In this document: positions 12,396 through 21,222 of the stretch, in pieces
Position numbering within the stretch: the stretch's first letter is position 1
How the letters are laid out: each line of letters begins with the position of its first letter
Assembly: GCA_050950205.1 (NCBI GenBank)
Contig: JBMNHF010000018.1
Location: 1 to 64,000, forward strand
Length of the DNA: 64,000 bases
Reading direction: 5' to 3'
Source: WRAV01 sp050950205
GTDB lineage: Bacteria; Bacillota; Clostridia; Oscillospirales; Ruminococcaceae
Made by a program: the position numbers and the translations under genes
Notes under the pieces: model-generated
The model's input: only the letters and a program-made list of their open reading frames with translations
What the model was told of the DNA's origin: nothing
The model's database searches: none

Positions 12396-13595
12396 ATGGC
12401 TAAGCAAAAATTTGAGCGCTCCAAACCCCACGTAAATATTGGCACCATTGGCCACGTTGACCATGGTAAAACCACTCTGACTGCAGCCATCACCAAGACC
12501 CTGGGATTGCAGGGCAGCGCCGAATTTGTAGATTACGAGATGATCGATAAGGCTCCCGAAGAGCGCGAGCGCGGTATCACCATCAATACTTCCCACGTGG
12601 AATATCAGACTGTAAATCGTCACTATGCCCACGTAGACTGCCCCGGACACGCCGACTATGTTAAAAACATGATCACCGGTGCTGCTCAGATGGACGGTGC
12701 GATTCTGGTTGTTTCCGCTGCTGACGGCCCCATGCCTCAGACCCGCGAGCATATCCTGCTTTCCCGTCAGGTAGGCGTACCTTATATTGTTGTGTTCATG
12801 AACAAGGCCGACCAGGTTGACGATCCCGAGCTCCTTGAGCTGGTTGAAATGGAAATCCGTGAGCTCCTCTCCGAGTACGATTTCCCCGGCGACGATACTC
12901 CTATCATCGTTGGTTCTGCTCTTAAGGCTCTGGAAGCCGGCAACGATATTTCCGCTCCGGAGTATGAGCCCATTCTCAAGCTGATGGCTGCTGTTGACGA
13001 ATATATCCCCACCCCTGAGCGCAAATCTGATCTGCCTTTCCTCATGCCTGTTGAAGACGTCTTCACCATCACTGGTCGCGGCACCGTGGCCACTGGTAGA
13101 GTTGAGCGCGGCCAGATCAAAACCGGTGAGGAAGTTGAAATGGTTGGCCTGAGCGAAGAGTCCCGCAAGACCGTTGTTACCGGTGTTGAGATGTTCCGCA
13201 AGATCCTCGACTATGCTGAGGCAGGCGACAACATTGGTGCCCTGCTCCGTGGCGTACAGCGCTCCGACATTCAGCGCGGTCAGGTTCTGGCCAAGCCCGG
13301 CTCCATCAAACCTCACACCAAGTTTCGCGGTCAGGTCTACGTTCTGAAGCAGAGCGAGGGCGGACGTCACACTCCTTTCTTCAACAACTATCGTCCCCAG
13401 TTCTACTTCCGCACCACCGACGTAACCGGTGTTGTTACCCTGCCCGAGGGCATCGAAATGTGCATGCCTGGCGATAACGTTGAGATGGATGTTGAGCTGA
13501 TCACCCCCATCGCCATCGAAGAAGGTCTGCGCTTTGCTATCCGTGAAGGCGGCCGCACCGTTGGCTCCGGCGTTGTTATCAAGATCAATGGCTAA
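12396..13595 (+). CDS. tuf: Elongation factor Tu
   Basis: EF-Tu, 399 residues, the GTPase that delivers aminoacyl-tRNA to the ribosomal A site. The ATG follows GGGAGGA. Motifs are GHVDHGKTT (P-loop), RGITINTSHVEY (switch I), DCPGHADY (switch II) and NKADQVDD (guanine specificity). Domains II and III are complete, ending in GRTVGSGVVIKING. Codon use is more restricted than in the neighbours, as expected for a very highly expressed gene. Last gene of the str operon, followed immediately by a strong terminator. Confidence 0.98.
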   Translation: MAKQKFERSKPHVNIGTIGHVDHGKTTLTAAITKTLGLQGSAEFVDYEMIDKAPEERERGITINTSHVEYQTVNRHYAHVDCPGHADYVKNMITGAAQMDGAILVVSAADGPMPQTREHILLSRQVGVPYIVVFMNKADQVDDPELLELVEMEIRELLSEYDFPGDDTPIIVGSALKALEAGNDISAPEYEPILKLMAAVDEYIPTPERKSDLPFLMPVEDVFTITGRGTVATGRVERGQIKTGEEVEMVGLSEESRKTVVTGVEMFRKILDYAEAGDNIGALLRGVQRSDIQRGQVLAKPGSIKPHTKFRGQVYVLKQSEGGRHTPFFNNYRPQFYFRTTDVTGVVTLPEGIEMCMPGDNVEMDVELITPIAIEEGLRFAIREGGRTVGSGVVIKING

Positions 13596-13612
13596 GGCAT
13601 AACCGCCATATA

Positions 13613-13644
13613 AATAATCCCCCGGATTTCTCCGGGGGATTATT
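13613..13644 (+). terminator. Strong terminator after tuf
   Basis: AATAATCCCCCGGA, loop TTTC, TCCGGGGGATTATT: a perfect 14-bp stem directly after tuf. The A/T-rich ends also give the opposite strand a U-rich tail, so it may stop the convergent DUF3810-like transcript too. Confidence 0.85.
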
Positions 13645-13705
13645 GCGTCTGAGGATTTTTGGGCTGAGCGGATCTCCGGTTTTCACCGTATCATCCGGCC
13701 AGGAA

Positions 13706-14893
13706 TCATCCATCTGCCGCGTGGCGAGCTCTGTAATCTGCCAGCAGCAAATCCACCATCCGGCCATAGCTTTGAACGCCCTCTGTCTGGCGGTTTGCTT
13801 TCAAATAGCTGTCGTTTATCTTGCCCGCCACCTCTGCCACCGGCCCTTCGAACTGTTGCCAATAAGCGCTGCCGGCAGCAAAATCCCTGCGAATTTCCTC
13901 CGAAAGCCGGGAGGAAAGGGCAAAATACAAATCGGGGTCTGCACGGTACAGGGCATTGCCGCTGTGGATGAGAGCCAAAACAGTTCCCGAATATAGAAAG
14001 GCGGGGTCATCTGTCTCCCGACATCCCAAATAAGCGATAAAGTTTGCCTCGTCCTCCCGCATAAAGCCTTTAAAGTGAGCCAGCTCATGAATCATGGAGA
14101 AAGGTATGTAGTAATCCGGGACATCTACGTTGACATTGCCCTCAAAGGTAAAGGGGATGTATATTCCTGTAATGTCAATCATCGACATCCCGCGGGACAA
14201 CATCACCGGCTTGGCCCTGGGAGTAAACCCCTTTAGGAAGGGATAGTGCTGCGATAGTTGATTCATGGCCTGAGCGGCTTTCGCTCCTGCTTCGTAGTAA
14301 TTTTCCTGAGAAAGAACTGTCTCCCCCAAAGAATTGTTCAAAACCTGCAATCGGGTGCTGTTGGCTGTGTCAACCAGCTCTTCGTAAAGGGCTGCCAGCT
14401 CCTCGACGGAGGAGGGACGCAACTCCAATCCGCTCTGGTCAGCAAAGGTCACTCGATGGTAGTTGAGCCCACAAAACAGGGTAAACAAAAAGTATCCGAT
14501 ACCCGCCACGCAGCACAGGGTGGCCAGCATCCCCGGCAGGCGGGTGGCAATATCTTTGAGGCGAACCAATTGAGAAATATGTACCGTTAGCCAAAGCAGT
14601 CCCACTAAGATCAGTGTATATAGCAGCAGCTCGGCTACCGAAAAGGGAAACAATCCAAAGAATCTGCCCAGCACCTCTGCAAAGGCTCGGTATAACCCAC
14701 GGGAAAACAGTCGCTCTACCGTTGTTGGATACCGGGCAGCCAACTCTGTAATCCAAAAGCTCAGGGGTAAGAGCAGCACCAGTAAGCCCCGACGATAGGG
14801 ACGCAGGGCCTGCCAGATCCGTCTTGCCATATGGGGGGAGGGTGCTTCCGCATCCGTATGTACCATATGCTTTGAAAAGTGAACAGGGGGCAT
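13706..14893 (-). CDS. DUF3810-like membrane protein with HExxH motif
   Basis: 395 residues; the start at 14893 follows GAGGTG. The open frame continues far upstream, but only across the opposite-strand vanY-like gene. The N-terminal 160 or so residues contain hydrophobic segments (for example LLVLLLPLSFWI and LLLYTLILVGLLWLTV). The soluble part carries MIHELAHFKGFMREDEANFIAY, i.e. HELAH with a downstream acidic helix as in zincin metallopeptidases. This architecture matches the DUF3810 family, whose substrates are unknown. Convergent with tuf and divergent from the vanY-like gene. A membrane-anchored zinc protease is inferred from the motif only. Confidence 0.75.
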   Translation of the reverse strand: MPPVHFSKHMVHTDAEAPSPHMARRIWQALRPYRRGLLVLLLPLSFWITELAARYPTTVERLFSRGLYRAFAEVLGRFFGLFPFSVAELLLYTLILVGLLWLTVHISQLVRLKDIATRLPGMLATLCCVAGIGYFLFTLFCGLNYHRVTFADQSGLELRPSSVEELAALYEELVDTANSTRLQVLNNSLGETVLSQENYYEAGAKAAQAMNQLSQHYPFLKGFTPRAKPVMLSRGMSMIDITGIYIPFTFEGNVNVDVPDYYIPFSMIHELAHFKGFMREDEANFIAYLGCRETDDPAFLYSGTVLALIHSGNALYRADPDLYFALSSRLSEEIRRDFAAGSAYWQQFEGPVAEVAGKINDSYLKANRQTEGVQSYGRMVDLLLADYRARHAADG

Positions 14894-14927
14894 AACTTCA
14901 CCTCGGATTAAGAATACTCTGGTTTCT

Positions 14928-14937
14928 ATTATAGCAT
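14928..14937 (-). promoter_or_regulatory. Extended -10 promoter for the DUF3810-like gene
   Basis: On the minus strand the sequence reads TATGCTATAAT: a perfect -10 with an upstream TG extension, about 35 bases before the start codon. No good -35 box is visible. Confidence 0.45.
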
Positions 14938-15029
14938 AAGGGAGCTGGTTTCCGGTGAATTTCCCCTTAAAAACAAATGGCAAAGCCTTTCCCGAATCCT
15001 TCCAAAAGAGTGATAACAGCGGGTTTGGA

Positions 15030-15058
15030 TTGACATTAGTAGGATAATATGTTTTAAT
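15030..15058 (+). promoter_or_regulatory. Sigma-A promoter of the vanY-like gene
   Basis: TTGACA (15030-15035), 17 bp, TTTAAT (15053-15058), 46 bases before the vanY-like start codon. Confidence 0.6.
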
Positions 15059-15104
15059 AATTAAGCTGTGATTAAAATAACAATAGCAATAAGAAGGCGA
15101 ATTC

Positions 15105-16028
15105 ATGGCATATAAACGAAAAAGAAGAAAAACCCAAGGGAAATACATTATAAGGCGTATCTTTCTTGCTCTCCTTGCCATTGGGCTGATTGGAGGAGCC
15201 GGATGGCTGATTGGGAATAATCTGCTTGCCCCTCCGGACAAGGAGGAGGTTCCCCAGAAGACAGAGTCTTCCCAGCCTGAGGTATCCGCTCCACAGGAAC
15301 CGGTGGCTTCCCAGCCGGAGCCGGAACCGGAGGAAGAGCCGGTGGTACATAATCCGGATGATGAGTGGCAGCTGATTTTGGCCAGTGCTCTGAGCCCTTT
15401 GCCGGCGGGATACGGCCCTCCGGAACTAGAAACCATTGCTCCCGGCTATCAGGTAGACTCCCGTATTGCACCTGCTCTGAAGCGGATGATTGCCGAGGCC
15501 AAAATCGAAGGAATTAATTTGATGATCTGTTCCGCCTACCGCTCGGAGGAGCGGCAACGAGAGCTGCACGAAAGAAAAATCGCGGAGCATGTAGCCCTGG
15601 GCAAGAGCAACGAAGAGGCGGTGGCCGTTGCAGCTTCCATTGTGTTGCCGCCCGGTACCAGCGAGCATCAGACCGGGCTTGCGGTGGATATTGTCACCCC
15701 GGAAAACCAAAATCTAGACGAGAGTTTTGCCCAGACTCCTGCCGCCAAATGGCTGGCAGAAAACTCTTGGAAATATGGATTTATTTTGCGGTACCCCAAG
15801 GACAAGCAGGAGATTACCAATATCATCTATGAGCCTTGGCATTTTCGGTATGTAGGGCAGGAGCATGCCAAGGCAATCTATGAAGGCGGATATTGTCTGG
15901 AAGAATATCTATACGGTGTTCTCAACCAGAAGCGTTTAGAATCCTTTGTTTTTAGCCCTACTGCCGGTCAGTCCCAGGAGGCAGAAGAGAGGCAAAGCGA
16001 ACCAGAAACTGAAGAGAAGGAGCAGTGA
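15105..16028 (+). CDS. D-alanyl-D-alanine carboxypeptidase, VanY-like (peptidase M15B)
   Basis: 307 residues. A basic cytoplasmic N-terminus (KRKRRK) is followed by one membrane anchor (about residues 18-40), a Pro/Glu/Ser-rich linker, and then a zinc D,D-carboxypeptidase domain. Zinc and catalytic motifs are GTSEHQTGLAVDIV (SxHxxGxAxD) and EPWHFRYVG. The family trims the terminal D-Ala from peptidoglycan stem peptides outside the membrane. A few VanY relatives contribute to glycopeptide resistance, but no vanA/H/X genes are nearby, so a normal wall-remodelling role is likelier. The stop lies 2 bp before nfnA, suggesting co-transcription with an unrelated redox pair. Confidence 0.88.
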   Translation: MAYKRKRRKTQGKYIIRRIFLALLAIGLIGGAGWLIGNNLLAPPDKEEVPQKTESSQPEVSAPQEPVASQPEPEPEEEPVVHNPDDEWQLILASALSPLPAGYGPPELETIAPGYQVDSRIAPALKRMIAEAKIEGINLMICSAYRSEERQRELHERKIAEHVALGKSNEEAVAVAASIVLPPGTSEHQTGLAVDIVTPENQNLDESFAQTPAAKWLAENSWKYGFILRYPKDKQEITNIIYEPWHFRYVGQEHAKAIYEGGYCLEEYLYGVLNQKRLESFVFSPTAGQSQEAEERQSEPETEEKEQ

Positions 16029-16030
16029 CC

Positions 16031-16870
16031 ATGTATCAGATCGTAAACAAACGCCGTCTCAATGAGTCGGTCACGCTGCTGGAAGTGGAAGCTCCCCTGA
16101 TTGCCAAAAAAGCGCAACCGGGGCAGTTTATCATCTTTCGGGTAGACGAGCAGGGAGAACGAATTCCATTGACCATTGCCGATTTTGACCGGGAAAAAGG
16201 AACGGTAACCATTATTTTTCAGCATGTGGGTCGTTCCACCATCATGCTTTCCCAGTTAAATGTCGGAGACGATATTTTTGATTTTGTAGGTCCTCTGGGC
16301 ACACCCAGCCATCTGGAAGGCATTAAAAAAGCCTGCGTGGTAGGGGGCGGTGTAGGCTGTGCCATTGCCTATCCTCAGGCCAAGGCTCTCCATCAGATGG
16401 GAGCGCAGGTGGATATCATTGCCGGGTTCCGCTCCAAGGATATTGTGATTCTGGAAGAGGAAATGAAGGCTGTCTGCGACAATCTCTACCTCACCACCGA
16501 CGACGGCTCCTACGGAGAAAAAGGCTTTGTCACCGACAAGCTGAAAGCTCTGCTGGATGCCGGAAATCAGTACGACGTGGTGATTGCCATTGGTCCGGTG
16601 GTTATGATGAAGTTTGTTTGCAAAACCACCGAGCCCTACGGAGTTAAAACCGTGGTTAGCCTCAACCCCATTATGATTGATGGAACCGGCATGTGTGGCG
16701 GCTGCCGGGTAACCGTAGATAATAAAGTAAAGTTTGCCTGTGTGGACGGCCCGGAATTTGATGGTCACTTAGTGGATTTTGACGAGCTAATGGCTCGCAA
16801 CTCCTTTTACCGCGACCAAGAGGCCAACCATGAATGCCGTATGCTGAAGGGAGGAGAGCTCCATGGCTAA
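16031..16870 (+). CDS. nfnA: NfnA-type FAD/[2Fe-2S] subunit of NADH-dependent reduced ferredoxin:NADP+ oxidoreductase
   Basis: 279 residues, of the dihydroorotate dehydrogenase electron-transfer/sulfide dehydrogenase subunit family. The ATG at 16031 is favoured over the GTG at 16025 because AAGGAG sits eight bases before it. An N-terminal FAD-binding barrel with RIPLTIADFD precedes an NAD(P)-binding fold (VVGGGVGCAIAYPQAKAL). The C-terminal [2Fe-2S] cluster site includes DGTGMCGGCRVTV and FACVDGPEFDGH. With the next gene it would form the NfnAB electron-bifurcating complex linking NADH, ferredoxin and NADPH pools in anaerobes. It overlaps nfnB by 8 nt. Confidence 0.88.
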   Translation: MYQIVNKRRLNESVTLLEVEAPLIAKKAQPGQFIIFRVDEQGERIPLTIADFDREKGTVTIIFQHVGRSTIMLSQLNVGDDIFDFVGPLGTPSHLEGIKKACVVGGGVGCAIAYPQAKALHQMGAQVDIIAGFRSKDIVILEEEMKAVCDNLYLTTDDGSYGEKGFVTDKLKALLDAGNQYDVVIAIGPVVMMKFVCKTTEPYGVKTVVSLNPIMIDGTGMCGGCRVTVDNKVKFACVDGPEFDGHLVDFDELMARNSFYRDQEANHECRMLKGGELHG

Positions 16871-18260
16871 ACCCAACATGAGCTTGGAAAAAGTAAAAAT
16901 GCCAGAGCAGGAGCCTCAGATTCGCAACCGCAACTTTGAAGAAGTGGCTTTGGGCTATACCGAGGAAATGGCCATAGAGGAAGCCAAACGTTGCTTGCAA
17001 TGCAAACACAGGCCCTGCGTGGCGGGATGTCCCGTCAATGTGAAAATTCCCGATTTTATCGGGCTGATTGCCGAGGGCAAATTTGAAGAAGCCTACCAGT
17101 GCATCCGGGAAACCAATGCTCTTCCTGCCGTTTGCGGCCGGGTTTGCCCTCAGGAAACCCAGTGTGAGGAGCTCTGTGTCCGGGGCAAAAAGGGTGAGCC
17201 GGTGGGCATTGGTCGTCTGGAGCGGTTTGCTGCCGACTGGCATATGAAACATGTAGAAGAAAAATCCCAAAAGCCTGAGAGCAATGGCCATAAGGTTGCC
17301 GTTGTAGGTGCAGGGCCTGCCGGGCTGACCTGTGCTGGGGATCTGCGCCAAATGGGCTATGATGTCACCATCTTCGAGGCCTTCCATCTGGCAGGGGGCG
17401 TGTTGGTTTACGGCATTCCCGAATTCCGTCTGCCCAAGGCCATTGTCCGCAAGGAAATCGACTCCCTGAAGGATATGGGGGTCAAGGTGGAAACCAACAT
17501 GGTCATCGGCAAGGTGCTCTCCATCGACGAGCTGTTTGAGGAAGGCTATAAGGCCGTCTTCATCGGTTCGGGAGCGGGACTTCCTTCCTTTATGGGCATT
17601 GAGGGAGAGACTCTGCTGGGTGTTTACTCCGCCAACGAGTACCTTACCCGAATCAACCTGATGCGGGCCTACGACGAAACCTACGATACCCCTCTCATCC
17701 GCCACAAAAAGGTGGCTGTGGTGGGCGGAGGCAACGTAGCCATGGATGCTGCCCGCTCTGCTATGCGTCTGGGTGCAGAAAAGGTTTATATTGTCTATCG
17801 CCGCTCCATGAACGAGCTGCCTGCCCGCGCCGAAGAAGTGCACCACGCTCAGGAAGAGGGCATTGAGTTTAAGCTGCTCACCAATCCGGTGCGGATTTTG
17901 GGAGACGAAGGCAAGCATGTCCGCGCCATTGAGTGTGTGGAGATGGAGTTGGGTGAGCCGGATGCTTCCGGACGCCGCCGCCCTGTGACGAAGGAAGGCT
18001 CCAACTTTGAAATTGAGGTGGATGCGGTCATCATCGCCATTGGAACCTCTCCCAATCCTCTCATTTCCCGCACCACCAGCGGTCTGGAAACCAACAAGTG
18101 GGGCTGTCTGGTGGCCGATGAAAATACCATGGCCACCACCCGGGAAGGTGTTTTTGCCGGCGGCGATGCGGTCACCGGTGCTGCTACCGTTATTTTAGCG
18201 ATGGGAGCAGGCAAAACCGCTGCCAAATCCATCGACGAATATATCAAGAGCAAACAATAG
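16863..18260 (+). CDS. nfnB: NfnB / glutamate synthase small-subunit-like NADPH oxidoreductase
   Basis: 465 residues, start after GGGAGGAG. The N-terminal ferredoxin-like region carries two cysteine clusters for [4Fe-4S] centres (CLQCKHRPCVAGCPV and CGRVCPQETQCEELCV). Two Rossmann folds follow: FAD (VAVVGAGPAGLTCAGDL) and NADPH (VAVVGGGNVAMDAARSAMRLG). A final FAD motif is GVFAGGDAVTGAATVI. The same family includes the GltD subunit of glutamate synthase and is often annotated gltA. The tight overlap with the NfnA-type gene, and the absence of a large gltB, support NfnB: the bifurcating flavin subunit reducing NADP+ with ferredoxin and NADH. Confidence 0.88.
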   Translation: MAKPNMSLEKVKMPEQEPQIRNRNFEEVALGYTEEMAIEEAKRCLQCKHRPCVAGCPVNVKIPDFIGLIAEGKFEEAYQCIRETNALPAVCGRVCPQETQCEELCVRGKKGEPVGIGRLERFAADWHMKHVEEKSQKPESNGHKVAVVGAGPAGLTCAGDLRQMGYDVTIFEAFHLAGGVLVYGIPEFRLPKAIVRKEIDSLKDMGVKVETNMVIGKVLSIDELFEEGYKAVFIGSGAGLPSFMGIEGETLLGVYSANEYLTRINLMRAYDETYDTPLIRHKKVAVVGGGNVAMDAARSAMRLGAEKVYIVYRRSMNELPARAEEVHHAQEEGIEFKLLTNPVRILGDEGKHVRAIECVEMELGEPDASGRRRPVTKEGSNFEIEVDAVIIAIGTSPNPLISRTTSGLETNKWGCLVADENTMATTREGVFAGGDAVTGAATVILAMGAGKTAAKSIDEYIKSKQ

Positions 18261-18265
18261 ATATT

Positions 18266-18299
18266 AAAAAGGCTTGGTCCCATGGGACCAAGCCTTTTT
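18266..18299 (+). terminator. Terminator after nfnB
   Basis: A perfect 34-bp palindrome built on AAAAAGGCTTGGTCCCA and its complement, ending in TTTTT. Because it is symmetrical it can also stop the convergent CPBP gene. Confidence 0.85.
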
Positions 18300-18302
18300 G
18301 CT

Positions 18303-19352
18303 TCACCAAATCATTTGCAGAATCATCAAAGCCAGCACCAGAAGGAAATAAAGCATCACCCCGGGATTGAAAATCATCATACGGGTGGGGGAGATGGTAT
18401 ATCGTCTTACCCCAAAATCCATCCAAGGGCAGCCTTTGTAAAACCACCAAACAATGGCAAAGATACCCGCCGCCAGAATCAGTACAATGACAAGGCTCAT
18501 AATAAAAGTACCTGACTCCCCAGCGTAGTGAAGAATTAAAGGGGTGCCACCTCCACCCAGAAAATTGACGCAGATATGAAGGAAAATGGAATGACGGATG
18601 GTGCCGGTATGGTAGGTGATCACCGCCATGACCACCCCAAGAACAAAAGCGTACAATATTTGATAGATGTTAACGTGAAAGGCAGCAAAAAGGATGGCGC
18701 TAAAAAACACATACACTCTGCCCCCAAAGCAGGCCAGCTTTTTGTATAGAAAGAGGCGAAAAATCAGCTCCTCCATAATGGGAGCCACTAATGTCACCAC
18801 AAAAAGGTTAAGCCATAAGTTTCCCGAGCCAAGGGCAGTTACCAGGGGATTGACAATTTCGCTTCCAGTCAGTAGAGAAAGGCCCTGGGCAATTAACATG
18901 CTAATCAGATTCAGAGCGTAGGTCAAGGCAAAGCAACCTGCTACCAGTAACAGAGAAGCGTAACCAGGCAATTTTTTATTGGGATAGGGCAGAGTCAGCC
19001 GGTTGGGAACCTTGCGCCAGATGGAAAGCATAACCGGATAGGCAATAAAATAAAGCGGGATATAGGATACAGCCCAAAAAAACCATCCGGTTTCCTCCCA
19101 ATGAGGGACAACGGCGCGCATCAACACAATGAGAAGAAAACTAATGATTTGTTGCAGCGCCAACATGGCAAACAGCCCTAAACCAAGAAGGCTAAAGGTA
19201 GAGCGAATCACCCGTTTGGGAAGAACCTCCTGCACTGGGCCTCCCTGAGGAAATTCCCCTTGTTGCACCGATGAAAAACTCTTGTTTTCTGTGAAAGTGT
19301 CTTGATTTTGATTCAAAGGGGTGTCCTCCAACTTATCGTTCTCCCATCCCAT
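18303..19352 (-). CDS. CPBP-family intramembrane metalloprotease
   Basis: 349 residues with about eight hydrophobic segments and a polar 45-residue N-terminus. The CPBP/Abi core is present: PIMEELIFRLFLYKKL (EExxxR), FHVNIYQILYAFVLG (FHxx) and HICVNF. These are the glutamate and histidine residues of Rce1-type membrane proteases. In Firmicutes such proteins process prenylated or peptide substrates, or give bacteriocin self-immunity; nothing nearby suggests a bacteriocin. The ATG at 19352 has no clear ribosome-binding site. A TTG six codons later follows GGGAG and could be the real start. Confidence 0.85.
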   Translation of the reverse strand: MGWENDKLEDTPLNQNQDTFTENKSFSSVQQGEFPQGGPVQEVLPKRVIRSTFSLLGLGLFAMLALQQIISFLLIVLMRAVVPHWEETGWFFWAVSYIPLYFIAYPVMLSIWRKVPNRLTLPYPNKKLPGYASLLLVAGCFALTYALNLISMLIAQGLSLLTGSEIVNPLVTALGSGNLWLNLFVVTLVAPIMEELIFRLFLYKKLACFGGRVYVFFSAILFAAFHVNIYQILYAFVLGVVMAVITYHTGTIRHSIFLHICVNFLGGGGTPLILHYAGESGTFIMSLVIVLILAAGIFAIVWWFYKGCPWMDFGVRRYTISPTRMMIFNPGVMLYFLLVLALMILQMIW

Positions 19353-19478
19353 ATGGGAAATAAGTGCTTAGTATATTTTATCATACCCCAAACCGAAGTA
19401 GAAATAAAATTTACCATACAGTGGTTATTATAACATGTTGCCAAATAATTGAAAAGGCAGAGTCTTACTTAAAATGAT

Positions 19479-19503
19479 AGGGCATTCCACTTGGGAATGC
19501 CCT
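19479..19503 (-). terminator. Terminator of the D,D-carboxypeptidase gene
   Basis: On the minus strand AGGGCATTCC and GGAATGCCCT form a 10-bp stem with a 5-nt loop, followed by ATCATTTT. It lies just past the carboxypeptidase stop codon. Confidence 0.65.
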
Positions 19504-19510
19504 TGGACCG

Positions 19511-20905
19511 TTAACTGATTTTGGTTCTTCCCGTTCCCGAGGATGGGCGGGAAGACAAGGTATAATAATGATAAGAAGTTCGTTGCTGGGCTTCTCTCCT
19601 GCGCTGGGCAAGCCGGTTGAGCCGAGCTTTTCGCTTTTGCCTGATTTGATAGCACCGATAGGCAATCAGCAACCCCAGAATGAGAATCAATCCGCCTGCC
19701 GCTATCCCTGCTTTTTTTATTACTTCAGTTTCTAAGAAAGAGGGAGAGGCCTCCACTTCTTGGGACATGGTAGAGATGACCGAGAGATTGACATCGGCAA
19801 TGAGATCAACCTCTCCTAGAAGGGATGGCACCATGTGGGGAGAGGTCGGAGCCTCAATGGTGATGCAGCATTCCATGGGGGAATCCACGGTAAGAACCTG
19901 GGGCTCTGGAAAGACCACTTTAACATCTTCCGGACCAAGGCTGTTGTGAAGCAACACAGAATAGTCGCAATCGGCATAAAAAGTGGCGCTGCCCACCACC
20001 AGTTCCCCCTCCATAACCGGCACCTGAAGGCCGGAAAGGCTCTCCCGGGGAATCGAATAAGGGATAAATTCTGAAAAACCGAACTCCAACAGTTGTTCCG
20101 TATCGTCGAATTTATCGCCTCGTTTGGGAGAACCCATAACCGTACAAACCAAAGTGCGATCTCCCCGCTGGGCCACTGTTGTCATGGTGTGCTTGGCTTC
20201 TTTGGTGTACCCAACCTTTCCCCCCAACACACTGGGGTCATAGTAGCCTGTTTCCCGCACCAGCTGGTACTGGTAATTGGTGAAGGGCCGCTGGTGGTTT
20301 TTATTGGTGGGAGGCATGGTAAACCGCGGGGTACCAAAATAGGTTCGGAACAACTCGTTTTGCATGGCGTACCGGGTAATCAGGGCCATATCATAAGCGG
20401 TGGTGTAGTGATTATCGTCATGAAGCCCATGGGCATTGGTAAAATGAGTATTCAAGGCACCTATTTCCTGAGCTCGTGCATTGAGCATAGCGGCAAAGGC
20501 TTCCTGACTTCCGGCCACATGTTCCGCTAAAGCGTTGGCAGCATCGTTGGCAGAGGGCAGCATCAATGCATAAAGGCCGCTATCTACGGTAAACTGCTCT
20601 CCTTGGGTGAGGGCAATGTGGGAACTATCCCAGGTAATGGTATCCACGGCGCTTTGATTTACCGTAACCACTTCATAGGGCCTTGCGTTTTCCGCTACCA
20701 CCAGAGCTGTCAGCACCTTGGTGGTGCTGGCCGGATAAATCCGGCGGTGCATATCCTTGCTGTAAAGCACCTGCCCGGTGTCCATATCCATGAGCACGGC
20801 GGTCTGAGATTTTAGTTCCAGCTCCTCATAAGCCCAGACACTCAACATCCCCACCGGACTCCACAATAATAAAAGTGCACAAAACAATCCAATAAACTTC
20901 CTCAT
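19511..20905 (-). CDS. Serine-type D-alanyl-D-alanine carboxypeptidase (peptidase S11, DacF-like)
   Basis: 464 residues from the ATG at 20905, which follows GGGGGAG. A signal peptide (MRKFIGLFCALLLLWSPVG) leads into the penicillin-binding domain. Its three active-site motifs are PASTTKVLTAL (SxxK), PSANDAANAL (SxN) and GGKVGYTKEA (KxG). A C-terminal beta-rich domain follows, then a membrane helix near residues 415-435 (AGIAAGGLILILGLLIAYR) and a basic tail. The enzyme trims pentapeptides of peptidoglycan outside the membrane. The two-anchor layout resembles sporulation-associated DacF/DacB proteins. A sigma-A promoter and a leader hairpin precede it. Confidence 0.92.
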   Translation of the reverse strand: MRKFIGLFCALLLLWSPVGMLSVWAYEELELKSQTAVLMDMDTGQVLYSKDMHRRIYPASTTKVLTALVVAENARPYEVVTVNQSAVDTITWDSSHIALTQGEQFTVDSGLYALMLPSANDAANALAEHVAGSQEAFAAMLNARAQEIGALNTHFTNAHGLHDDNHYTTAYDMALITRYAMQNELFRTYFGTPRFTMPPTNKNHQRPFTNYQYQLVRETGYYDPSVLGGKVGYTKEAKHTMTTVAQRGDRTLVCTVMGSPKRGDKFDDTEQLLEFGFSEFIPYSIPRESLSGLQVPVMEGELVVGSATFYADCDYSVLLHNSLGPEDVKVVFPEPQVLTVDSPMECCITIEAPTSPHMVPSLLGEVDLIADVNLSVISTMSQEVEASPSFLETEVIKKAGIAAGGLILILGLLIAYRCYQIRQKRKARLNRLAQRRREAQQRTSYHYYTLSSRPSSGTGRTKIS

Positions 20906-20923
20906 CCGGCTCCCCCGAAAAAG

Positions 20924-20941
20924 GCCCGCCGATTTGCGGGC
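20924..20941 (-). promoter_or_regulatory. Terminator-like leader hairpin before the D,D-carboxypeptidase gene
   Basis: On the minus strand GCCCGC-AAATCG-GCGGGC is followed by CTTTTTC and then, at once, by the ribosome-binding site GGGGGAG. A GC-rich hairpin with five Ts inside a 5' leader suggests transcription attenuation or translational masking. The U-run is short, so read-through would be substantial. Confidence 0.45.
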
Positions 20942-20964
20942 TTCCTGCATCTGGTATTTCTGTT

Positions 20965-20993
20965 ATTATAATATAAATTCATTTTTCTATCAA
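20965..20993 (-). promoter_or_regulatory. Sigma-A promoter of the D,D-carboxypeptidase gene
   Basis: On the minus strand TTGATA (20993-20988), 17 bp, TATAAT (20970-20965), about 60 bases upstream of the start codon. The rest of the 317-base gap up to 21222 shows nothing further. Confidence 0.7.
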
Positions 20994-21222
20994 CAGACAA
21001 AAGGACAGAATTTATTGTACAAAACGCTGGGTATGAGCTTAAAACCGCTTAAATAGCAGTTTGTTCTCCGTTAAATTAACCAACAAAAACCTGTTATATA
21101 CGATGTACAGGCCATAAAGATATGCTTTTTATGCGTCTTTCCAAATACCCTCTGGAATAAAGCCCGGTATTTCCAAAATACTAAAATTGCGGCATGGAAC
21201 ATCATTGTTTGGAGGGAAAGAA

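Noticed and set aside
15105..16028. Glycopeptide-resistance locus around the VanY-like gene
   Set aside because: No vanH/vanA/vanX, sensor kinase or response regulator nearby; the gene is next to nfnAB.
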